Below, piece after piece: positions 11,801 to 23,800 of a stretch of DNA of 64,000 nucleotides. The notes below the pieces were generated by a model, which had not been told where the DNA came from, searched no databases, and was given only the letters and a program-made list of their open reading frames with translations. Where the stretch lies: positions 38,488,631 through 38,552,630 of the forward strand of contig CM023539.1 of the NCBI GenBank assembly GCA_013350335.1, in the 5' to 3' direction. Origin of the DNA: Chimonanthus salicifolius (Eukaryota > Streptophyta > Magnoliopsida > Laurales > Calycanthaceae). A program made the position numbers and the translations under genes. Each line of letters opens with the position of its first letter. Within the stretch, counting starts at the first letter, position 1.

Positions 11801-14800
11801 CACCCTCCTCGAAAATACTAATGTGCACAAAACTATAAGAAAAAGAAATGCAGAAAGGCCACATTCGCCACCTCCCTATCAATCCCTAATTTGGCAAGAA
11901 AGTCGGCCATCTCTATTACCGGTTCTTCTGATATGGTTAAAGGTCACTCTCATCCTAAACACTTACTCCTAATCCCTCTACTACTATGATCATCCTTCAA
12001 TGAGGTTTCTTCTTTCCATTAGCCCATTTAATTGCATTCACCAAATTCCCTTCAATAGCCAACTCGCTTGTCCCAAACCTCTGTCATACAATCAAGGCTC
12101 TCCTTACCCCTAACAGTTCCTCCTTGTTTGAATCCTTAGTACCACTGCCTTTGAAAAGAAGAGAGAAACTTAAGTACCTAACCCTCCGAATTATGAACTA
12201 CACCCCCAATACCTACCGGACTAGGTTTGCCTCTTGCCTCCCCATCAACATTAAACTTAAACTTACTCGATGATGAAAAAGCCCATTCTACCCTTGGCTT
12301 CTTTACCTATGGATTACCCCTCAAACAACCTTCTCAAAACACTATGAAATCTGACAAAGACAACCCATTAGAAGCCTTGCTATTCGACAACCAAGTGCTA
12401 AGCCTCCAATGGGCCTTGAAAAATACACCAGTAGTCTCAGAAGCCATATTCTTAAAGATTCTCATGTTTCTTTCCTTGCAAAAGAGACCAAAGAACAACA
12501 ATCAGAATTGTTTCCTAAACAACCTTTCCTCTCTCCTTGAAAGGAAAAGTTCCAACTCTCTAGCATGCTAGACAAAGAGTTACCAAGAACGCATGATCAC
12601 TCCATTATATTTACATATTTATATCACAACTCCTTCACCATGTCGCATTCTTAAAAAAGATATGTAAAGTTTCCTTGGCCTGCCCACAAAACACACAAGA
12701 AAGGTTTGTGTCTGCTTCTAGTTCTCTCCTTCTCTAAGCTCAACCCTTGTTAGAATCCTATTCCTCAAAGCACACTAAAAAAACCTTAATTCTTGGTGGA
12801 GTTGGACCTTCCAAGTGACAAGACCTGACAAATCACAATCCCCACCAGAAGACATTGGCAACCTAACCTCGACCTTCACTGAATAGTTTTTGGAGGAGTC
12901 TCTAGTCCAATTGCGCTTGTCCTCCTCATCCACCGAGATAGGAAAGTTCGCCAATAATGTTATAAGTGTAGAAAGTTACGATGGGAATTATCTATCTTTT
13001 CTATTAATTCACTAAATGGAAGACAATATATGGAGTACAAGGGATAAGTTTTCCCAATATTTAGGGATCCTAGTTTCCTAATTAACAGATTACACAATCA
13101 ATCATAATCTAATCAACCATAAATGGAAATACATTAATAAATCCTAATATATGTCAACACTCCCTCACAAACTCAAGTAGGTCCCACTTGAGTTTATACA
13201 TATTCAATTTGATGATCCAATGGTGATTCCATCTGATGGAGCAAAAGCAGATCAATAAGAATCTCCAAAATCGAGCTCGGTTGAAGTAAAAAAGCCAAAA
13301 CTGGAACTAGCTGAAGTCCTGCAGCAGCATGTACCAGAACAAGTACTGGAGAAGGAATGGTGGAAACTCATTTCTTGAAACAAAAAGGTTGCAACACCAC
13401 CATATAGAGGTATAGTTCTCCAAAAAACGGCATGGCGCCGACAAAAAATATTTCGGTTGCTGGATCTGATCCCGGAAAGTGCTGGCTGTAAAGGGAAGAA
13501 ACGCTGGTAATGCTTCAGAAGACACGAGAAGTAATGAGAATCTTCTAAAAAGAAAAACTGATCCGAAGAAGATGCCAAAGTCCGGTGAGGAATAGTAACA
13601 TAGACATGAATAGTAAAACAGATAAAAACGTAAACCTCCATTCAACAAGACCAAAGAATAGGTTGCAGAGGGTTTCACTGCCATTCAAACTCAAAATTGT
13701 GCCATACAGATGTGATGTAGGGCCAAAAACGACTGTAGAGTTGTGGGATTATAGATTAAAATCTAAAGAAAGACTACAGATCTAAGGGGAACGAACAAAG
13801 ATGGCCCTATGAACCACCCATAAAATTCAGGAAAAAAAGTCTCTGAAAGGAGAGGTCAAAGGGATGGATAGTCAAAACTTCGAGGCGAAGGGGGGATCGT
13901 TTGGCTAACAAGAAAAGGAGGGAGGATTTTATTTATTTATTGAGATTCAGGGACATCAACAGATAAAAAAAAAGGGGGCAAATCCAAGGGCAACAACAAG
14001 TCCGAGAGGAAGATCTTCTGCAAAAGTGGCCCCACTAGTGCCGGAACCGAAATCAAATGGGTGGGATCCAAAGGGCAGCAAGGGTCAAAATTAGAGAGGG
14101 TAGATTGAAGACAACCCTACAACAAAGCCAACATATCTGGAAGAAAAACTAGAAAAAACTGGGTTGCTGGCGTCCCAGACAGTAGGAAACCATCAAAAGG
14201 GAAGAGGAGGAAGGAGAGAGAGAAGAGGGGGGGGGGGGGGGGGGGGGGGGGTTGTCATAGCAGTGGGGAGCCACCAGGTGCGTTGAAGCACAAGCTAGGG
14301 GCGATCCAGGTAGGTTTGATTTCAAGCAAGAAGTGTGTAAAAGCCAACAGATCTAGCACAAGATCTGGTGTGCACGCCCAGGTGCCGGATGAAGAAACCA
14401 GCAAAAAGGGTCCCACGGTTGACCGAAACCCTAGGTCAACCTTAGGCTAGAGGAGGTGGGCCAGAGGCGACTCCAGTGGTGTCGATTCCAGTTGCAGAAG
14501 TGCTGGATCCACTTGGATTGAAGGAAAATAACCAAAAAACTAGGATTTTGAACAATAATGTTGCTGGCAAAAGGGGCCCCAAAAAATGGATGGGTAGCCC
14601 AGCCAAAAACGACAGGGTATGGTAGGATCCCATTGACGAAAGCCTCATTGGAAAGGGCAGTGAAGGTTGTGATATTGCTGAGATGAGAGAAAAGGGTAAT
14701 CGAAGGGGTTCTCGCTTTCCTAGTGGAGTTGCAACCAATAGAGGGAGAGGGGGTGGTTTTCTCTCTCTCAAGACTTCAAACACAGGAAAATGGATCCAAT

Positions 14801-17800
14801 TCTATCTCGATACCATGTAGAAAGTTAATATGAGAATTATCTCTCTTGTGTATTAAGTAACTAAATGGAAGATAATATATTGAGTAATAGGGATAGTTTC
14901 TCCCAATATTTAGGGATCCTAATTTCCTAATTAACAGATTACACAGTCAATCAAGGATAGTCTGGATTAAAATCATTGGAGTTCCTTCAATGATTTGAAT
15001 GGATTGTGTTTTCAAGCGTATTGGAGAGAAATGGGGAAGAGTTGTTTCATTGATTCAGCAAATTTGCAGATGCGAGATCTAGGGGAGGTAAAGTCCTGTT
15101 AATGTCAAAAGCAACAAAGAAATTTCGAAAAGATTTTATGATGAGGGTGGGGATTCAATGCATTTAGTCATTATTAGGGATGTAGGGTTGAATATGGGTA
15201 GTTGGAGAGAAGTGATGGGAGATGGAAGTTGTAAATTCAATTTGGGTGTTTCGAAGGGGGGTTGGATTCGATAGTCTTTAGTTGCTTGATGAGATTTGTC
15301 ATCGTATGCGAGGGAGACGGTGTTGTTGCTGCAATACAGGTGGATTTGGGGTTTTTAGAATCACCTCCATCGATATTGAGTGAGCGGGAATCCTAAATAC
15401 AAATTTCGAATTTTGAGTCTCGGTGGAAGGTTAGATGAGCTCGATACATAGGTTGTGTTTTTGTGTATCTTCTTTTGGGGCAAACAGTGGTGAGTTTTTT
15501 TTTTTTTTTTGGGGGGGGGGGGGGGGGCTTGCACTTGTTTTGGATTACTCTTTTGGGCCTAGTGCTTCTATGGTTGGACCCGTTCTAGTAAGGGTCTTGA
15601 CTGAGCTAGGCCTAGGTCTGTTTCAGGTTCTAGTGCTCTGGGTGAGGTTTGTGATATTGACTGTGCCTCACGGAATGAATGTGTTTTTTCACTGGGGCCA
15701 ACCAAGGTGTCAACGGTGGGTTGTCTCGTTGACAATTTGGTGGACCCAAGTGGTGATGAGCATTTTAAAATGAACATGTCCGAGGAGTTAAGGGAGGTTG
15801 CCTTTAAAGTTTTAAAGAAAGAGTTGCCTCCACAGAGGAGGCAATTAAAATGATCAAACTAGCCAAAATGATGGCGTTTGATTTTAAGGAGGAGAAGCAT
15901 GTCAAGGCTGCCTTAGGTTGGTTGTCTTTTAAGTTTTAAAGAGAAGAGTTGCCTCCACCGTTAATAGCTGTCTTCATACATGAATATTAGAGAGGGAAAG
16001 AAGGTGTGTTTAGCTGTTGAGCTATTTGTTATATGTGGGGTATATTGGAGTATTATTTGGGTGGACAAAGGATGTGGGTCTATTTTATGGTGGGTGGAGT
16101 TGATTGTATTTGTTTCTGTCTTGTACTTGCTCTTTATTTTAAAAGAAATTGTCACTTTTTAAAATAATCAAGCTTGCATTGGGTTAGGAATTGATATTTT
16201 CGGCATATTCTTATCAAAACCTTGAAATTTATGATTTGAATCTTATGGAAAAGTGATTTGAAACGTATGCATGAACCCTATTTATGATCAAGCTTTTGAT
16301 CTACTGAGTCTTTAGAAAGGGAGGTGCTATCATTTTATCTGATAATTTTGGTTTGGCAGTTCTGAAAATGGTTACATCGATTCAACTTTTTTTTAAAGCT
16401 TCCTTGGTCCTGTGCAGGTGTTGGCACTCTCTTGCGACTCATTTATTGATGTTCCATATGACTTATTATGTTCTACTGTAGAACACCCTCATCTGACTGT
16501 TGACAGGTGGGTCATTTGTTCAAGTTGCTTGATGCTTTTATTTGAAAATGTTATATTATTAATTTCACAAGAAATGTTATACAGTGAGAAGCAACTTTGT
16601 GAAGCTCTTTTAGTTTGGGTCACCAATAATGGTGGTTCTTCACAATCTTCTTCTGGAGGCATTGGAGATTGCTATACTGACATTCTTAAAGAGGTTTAGT
16701 ATGGAATATCACTCTCATTTATTTAATGACAATAATCCATTACTTAAGGGGTACACAGTAGCCTTTCCTAAAAATGAAATTGTATCATTTTATTGCCATC
16801 ATATATAATTCATGGCTGTAGTAGTATGAAATGGCTTAAAAGCAGGTCAACTGATGTAGGAAAAGATCAAAGGATCCTTGGTCACTTGTTTTCAAGCCAC
16901 AATCTTCCATTCACAAGTGAAGGACAATCTGCTGTCTTTGGCAGAAAAGTTACAGCAATCACTGATTTGCCTGCCAACTCAAAATCATATGTAAAGCAGT
17001 TCCCAGATAGGGAGTCTGAATTAATTGCAATTATCTGTCAATTTTTTCCTACTAATGCTGTTGATATCAACCAGGCATTCTGATCTTTATCTTATCACTG
17101 AAGCCTTTTATCCTCATCTAAGTGTGCAACTTGTGCAGGTGGGTAGGGTTGGCAAAAAGCAAAGCTTGACCTGAATTTAAATTTGGGTCAGAATAATAGA
17201 GAAGAAAATCATGGAAGAAAGGAATCTTACTCTTTTATATTGTATTGAATGTCTAAATCGTAAGAGAATACGAGGAAAAATAAGAAACAAGGAGCCAATC
17301 CTGGTGGCTAAAAATGGTAGGAAATGAAAGAATGACATCAATTACAATAAATTATAGGGTGAGCAATATAAACAATGTTGGCTTTCCAGAATAAGATGAT
17401 TCTGGTCAACCATTGTGCGGATGTGGGACCCACATCGTCAATTGTCCTGTACTAGGTCTCACAATAGCTACCATGCATCATGACCTCTTCATCAGTTAGA
17501 TGTCAAGAATGCTTTTCTCTATTGTGACCTAAAAGAAGAGGTTTATATGCTTCCTCCTCCTAGGTTTGTGAAACAGGAGGAGTAAGGGTTAGTCTGCAAA
17601 TTTAAGAAGGCTATCTACAACCTCAAGTAGTCTCCACGAGCATGGTTCAATAAATTCAGCAATGCCTTATTGACATATGGCTTTTCTTGTTGTCAGTCAG
17701 ATCACTTTGTGTTTATCAATCGTGCCAACTCTATTGTAATGTTGTTAGTTGTTTATGTTGATGATATTGTGCTTATTGGGAATAATGCCCCATCTATTGA

Positions 17801-20800
17801 TGCATTGAAAGACTATTTACAGAATTTCTTTGATATCAAAGATTTGGGGCCACTTCGCTATTTTCTTGGTATTGAGGTTGCCCGTTCCTCTAAAGGAATT
17901 TTTATTTCTCAAAGAGAATATGCCTTAGATTACTTACAGGATGCAGGATATTCGAGATGCAAGTCAGCAACCACTCCTCTTGATGTCAATACTAAGCTTT
18001 CTGCTTCATATGGGATCCCCCTAGATGACCCCACATTTTATCTATCACTAGACCTGATTTGTCCTATGTTGTTGGAGTGGTAAGTCAATTTATGCATGCC
18101 CTGGGTGATGCCCATCCTCAAGTTGTTTTTCGGTTCCTTCGTTATCTTAAAGCTCGCCCTAAATGGGGATTATTCTATAAACACCAGTCTCAAATGGCCA
18201 TTCACGGTTACTTAGATGCTGATTGGGCTGGATCTGCTGATGATCGTCACTTGATCACATGATATTTTGTTTTCTTAGGATCTCATCTGGTTTCTTGGTG
18301 TAGCAAGAAACAAACCGTTGTTATCTGTTCTAGTGCGGAGGCTAAATATCGTGCCATGTCCAATACTGCTTGTGAATTACTATAGTTCCAACAATTTCTA
18401 GCTGAGTTGGCTTTGTCCTCCTCTAAACCATTACTGATGTTCTATGATAATCAAGCCGCCATTAACATTGCATCAAATCCTGTGTTCCAGGAGCCCATAA
18501 AACATATTGAAATTGATTGACACTTTCTTTGCCATCATGTTTCCGCGGGTCAGATTCTCACTCCTTATTTGCAATCCAAGGATCAACTTGCTAATGTGCT
18601 CACCAAGGTCATCTCTTGATCACAATTTGATAATGTCTTAAGTAAGCTGGGCTCAATTGATATCTTCACACCAACTTAGGGGGAGTGGTGTAAATGTTGT
18701 AGATAGGGTGTAATTTCACATTTTACATATGTGGTTGACTTTTAAATATCATTGATTGTAACTGATTGTAACTGATCTTTCTTTCTTTTTCATCACCTTG
18801 ATTGGCTCCCCGTACAATATATATGTGTGTGCGTTTGTGTTTTCTCTTCTCTTGTAAGTACAAGCAATACAATACAAAGAATTTCTCTTTTATTCCCTTT
18901 TCTTTCATTACTTTTTTCTTTTTCTTTTTCCTTATTTTCATTTTAGCAAGATGAGCTAGCAACATTTGAAAAAAAACCAGACATGGGAGATGGTGCCTTT
19001 AACAAAAGGAAAGACTCGTGTTGGATGTAAATGAGTGTTTACTCTTAAACACAATCCTAATGGCTCAATTGCAAGGCATAACGCTCGACTTGTGGCTAAA
19101 GGCTTCACTTAGACGCATGGGGTAGATTATTAGAAGACCTTTTCTCCTGTTGCTAAGATTACTTCGGTACGAGTTTTGTTTTCAATTGCTATCACTCAGA
19201 ATTGAGCACTTCATGAACTTGATGTAAAAATGTTTTTCTTCGTGGTGATCTCCGAGAGGAAGTTTATATGTTACCTCCACCTGGATTTGTCAAACAAGGG
19301 GCACAAGGATTGGTATGTTGGCGTAAAAAGGCTATTTATGGCTTTAAACAATCTCCAAGAGCCTGGTTTGATAATCCTGGATCTGTTTTGCTCGGTTATG
19401 GCTTTTCCAAATGCCAATCAGATCATTCAATTTTTGTATACTGGGATGGTCCTATTGTCATGTTATTGGTTGTTTATGTTGATGATATTGTTAACGCAAA
19501 CAATGATACTTCATCTCTCACTTCTTTGAAGCAATACCTTCACAGGACCTTTGATCTTAAGGATATGAGATTGCTTTCTTACTTCCTTGGAATTGAGGTA
19601 GCTTGGACCTCCAAAGGATTTTCCCCATCTAAGCGCAAGTATGCTTTGGACCTTATGCATGATGCTGGTTATTCTTGTTGTAAATTGGTAGATGCCCCTT
19701 TTGACAGTAATGTCAAGCTCTCTGCAGTTGATGGTATTCCCCTTAACAATCCTAGTTTTTATCAATGATGGGTTGGCAAGTTGATTTACCTTACGATCAC
19801 TTGGTCGGACCTATCTTATGCTATTGGTATTGTCAGTCAATTTATGCACACTCCTCCAGATGCAGATCTTTAACCGGTGTTTCGTATTCTTAACTATATT
19901 AAGGCTCATCTAGGTTGCGGTCTTTTCTTTAAGGCTTAGATTGGAGTATGTGGTTATTCTAATGCTGACTGGGCAGAATCTATTGATATCGACGCTCCAC
20001 AACTGGCTATTGTATATTTTTGGGCTCTCACTTGGTCCCTTGGCCAAGTAAGAAGCAAAATGTAGTTGCATGTTCCAGTGGTGAAGTCGAATACAGGGTC
20101 ATGGCACACGTTGCTTGTGAACTTTTGTAGATTAAACAATTTGTTTATGAATTGGGACTTCTCTCTTTAGAAAGCCTTATAATTGTGACAATCAAGCTGC
20201 CATTGATATTGCTTCCAATGCAGTTTTTCGTGAGCGGATCAAGCATATTGAAATTGATTGCCACTTCCTTTGGCAGCATGTGACTTCTGGTAGAATTATC
20301 ACTTCTTATTAACAGTCTAAGGATCAACTGGTGGATATGCTCACCAAAGTTGTCTCCCGTTCTCAGTTAGACGGTTTTCTTAGCAAGCTAGGCTTAAAGG
20401 ACATCTAAGCACCAGTTTTAGGGGGAGTGTTGTAATATCTTGTACACTATTTTGGTATTTTTTGTATATTAGGAAAATAGGTGTATTTATTCATATGATC
20501 CATGCAGATTACTACAAAATGCATCTAGTGACCCCTCCCTCTAGCACAATAACACTTTGGGCTCAAAAAACCCGCACGGCTTTGCATTGGGTCCAAGTCT
20601 CACCCTTGGGCCCAAAATGCCTTGTGCTAGAAAGGAGGGGTGCTCCCTCTTATAAGCCACAATCACATCCACATACCAGGTGGTATGGGACCTTTTCCTC
20701 TCTCCATTGCCACCAGACACACATCAGCCCCCTCTTGGGGTGGGGGCAGTACAATCCACCCTCCTTAAGACCAAAGTCGTCCCAGGCTCTGTGACACACA

Positions 20801-23800
20801 GACATGCACACACAGGCAGATGGTTGAATTGTGCTCTGTACCATTTGTAATGACTCGTCCCTCTAGCACAATATTGTCTGCTTTGGGCTCGAAAAACACG
20901 CACGGCTTTGCATTGAGCTAGGTCTCACCCTTGGGCCCAAAAGGCCTTGTGCTAGAAGGGAGGGGTGCTCCCTCTTATAAGCCACAATTACATCCACCTG
21001 CCAGGCGGTATGGGACCTTTTTCTCTCCCATTGCCACCAGACACACATCAACCTCCTCTTGGGGTGGGGGCACTACAATGCAGGGTTGACTTGCCGTTTT
21101 TGGCTTTAACCTTTGTCTATACATACTGTATTTCTGGGTCAAAATTATCCTTTTATCTTTCTCTCAAAGTCCTTTTTCTTTTCATATCACATGAAGATGT
21201 TTATAGATAGATTGGCAGCTTATCCATGCACTGGCCTATTAGTTCTTGTCCTGTAATTGATGAGTCCACCATCTTGTGAGTCAAAACCTTAATTTCATCC
21301 CATTTAGTATGTGGTTGTACTTTAGCACAATGGATGTGGCTACTGCCTCATATATGGGTTAAGGAAGATAGATAGATTGATAGCTTATCCATGTAATGGT
21401 TTATTAGGTTTTTTTTAGCGGTAACAAAGAAGAAATATTATTAAATAAAAACATAGAGGACAAGAAAGAGGTGTAGACCAAAAGAAGAAATAAAAACAAG
21501 AAGAACAAAACCACAAAGACCACTCCAAGAGAATAAGTACAATAAAAGAAACTCCGACTACAATCATATGACTCCTCTTCAAATGTAGAAAACGCCTTGA
21601 ACATGCCATTCTACACCATTTTTGGCGAAGTAGTCCGTTACTCCATTTGCAGTGCCCTTGATGTGAACAAAGAACACCTCAAGGTCCATAACTAGTTCTT
21701 TGATTTCCCTAATTGTGGTAATCAATCTCCAGGGGGGTCGTTTCAAACCCTTGGACCATTTTATGGCATTTGCCGAATCTCCCTCTATAACTAACTTCCC
21801 ACCGCCTAGACCGACCCTAACGGATAAAGCTCTCCTAATATTGATGAGTTTTGCTTCATTAGAATCTCCAGTCCCTATTGATTCTGTGAAAACCACTGAT
21901 GTCTGACCTATGTGATCTCTAAGTACACCCCCTATATCTGTCGGACCCGGTTTTCCCCTAGAAGCACCATCAACATTAAATTTCATGATCCTAAGTTGGG
22001 GGTGTTGACCATTGGACCAAGGCTTTGGACTTCCTAGATCTTCCTTTCAAACAACCCTCCCAAGACTAAAGATTGTTGGCATTGAAATCTTTGAACTCCT
22101 TGTTGGGCAAGAGTCAAGTGCAAAGACTCCATTTGGCTTTTTGAAATAGCTCGCAGTTCTTAATAGACTTAATTTCATCAACCCCAAGGGGTTGGCCTGA
22201 CGGTCAAGGCGCTCGCCTCATGAAGTGAGGTCTTGGGTTCGATTCACTCTTATCCCCAATGAAGGGCTACTCCCCATAGACTTACCCAGTGTATGCGGAT
22301 TGAGAGGTTTTCACATGCCCTGAAGGATTAGTCAGGTGAAACACCTGGACACCTTCCGTCATTAAAAAAAAAACCTTAGTTTCATCCCATTTAGTATGTG
22401 ATTGTACTTTAGCACAAAAGATTTGGCTTCGACCTCATTTATTGGTTAAGGATTTTATTTTCTTGGGAGGCTACTAATTTCTTGTCTTGAGCATGTTCTT
22501 ATTTGCCTTTTGCCTTTAAGCTTTGTTACAGGTATAACATATCATTTTCCCCATATTGCATGGATTCTTTGAAATGAGTGAAGTAACTTAACATATTCTT
22601 CATGCTAATATTGTTTCCCAAGATGACAAAGCATTCTTACCTTTTTGTCCCTTAGAATCTAACTAAATTAGTAAAATATTTATGACTTGACGGGTGAGAC
22701 GACTGGACACCTTCGGTCATAAAAAAAACCCTTAATTTCATCCCATTTAGTATGTGATTGTACTTTAGCACAATGGATGTGGCTTCTGCCTCATATACTA
22801 GTTAACGATTATATTTTCTTGGGAGACTACTAATGTCTTGTACTTTAGCACAATGGATTTGGCTTCGACCTCATTTATTGGTTAAGGATTATATTTTCTT
22901 GGGAGGCTACTAATATCTTGTCTTGAACAGGTTCGTATTTGCCTTCTGCCTTTAAGCTTTGTTGCAGGTATGACTTATCATTTTCCCCATATTGCATGGA
23001 TTCTTTGAAATGAGTGAAGTAACTTAACATATTCTTAATGCTAATATTGTTTCCCAAGATGACAAAGCATTCTCGCCTTTTTGTCCCTTAGAATCTAACT
23101 AAAATAGTGAAATATTTATTACTTGATTGCTTAGAGTAAATTTGTAGATTATTTTTATTGTTATCAACCATAGTTTAAAAAAGTAAAAACTCAATTTTGA
23201 ATTTACTGACTTATGCAAGTCAACTCAACTCGAATGGAATTTCGAGTAACTGGGTAGGGGTGAAACTCGAGTCGGGTTAAAACCCGACCCAAGAAATCAT
23301 GCGGGTCGGGTCATGAGAGTCGGTCGGGTTGATAAGACAGAAACCTGCTTGGAATTCGGGTCTGGTCGGGTTGAGGGATTTTCAAGTTAACTCGATCCGA
23401 CTTGGATAAAATTAGGCTAAAATGGGTTCAAAATGCGGGTCGGGTTAGAATTCGGGTTGAGTCGGGATTAGAACTCGGTTCGGGTCGGGTCGGGTCGGCT
23501 CCATATTTTATTGACTCGGGTCGGGTTGGGTTTTAAGAAACTTGACCCGACCCAACCCGATTTCAGCCCTGAAATCGGGTAAAGACTTGACCTCCACCCG
23601 AGTTTTTTGCCTGACTCGGTTGACTCTTTGAGTCATGCAGATAACTCAGACGAGCCGAGTCAATCAACTCATATCAGGTTGAATCTTCATTCAAAGGACA
23701 CACTGGTCTTTTTTATAAGAAATGGGATGAAAATGGAAAAAAAAAGGTTTTAATATAAAAGGGCTCTTGCAACCCTTATGCCTTATGCTCTCATTCCGAA

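Larger units (their letters stand above)
21199..23125 (+). repeat. Locally duplicated tract with nested insertions
   Basis: The block starting CTTAATTTCATCCCATTTAG and followed by TTGTACTTTAGCACAATGGA occurs at about 21287, 22376, 22731 and partly 22836. A block of about 265 bp including FBL11 exon 7 occurs at about 22427-22690 and 22853-23125. The line GATAGATTG.CAGCTTATCCATG occurs at 21205 and 21375. A LINE (21405-22165) and a SINE (22180-22374) are inserted among the copies. Confidence 0.8.
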
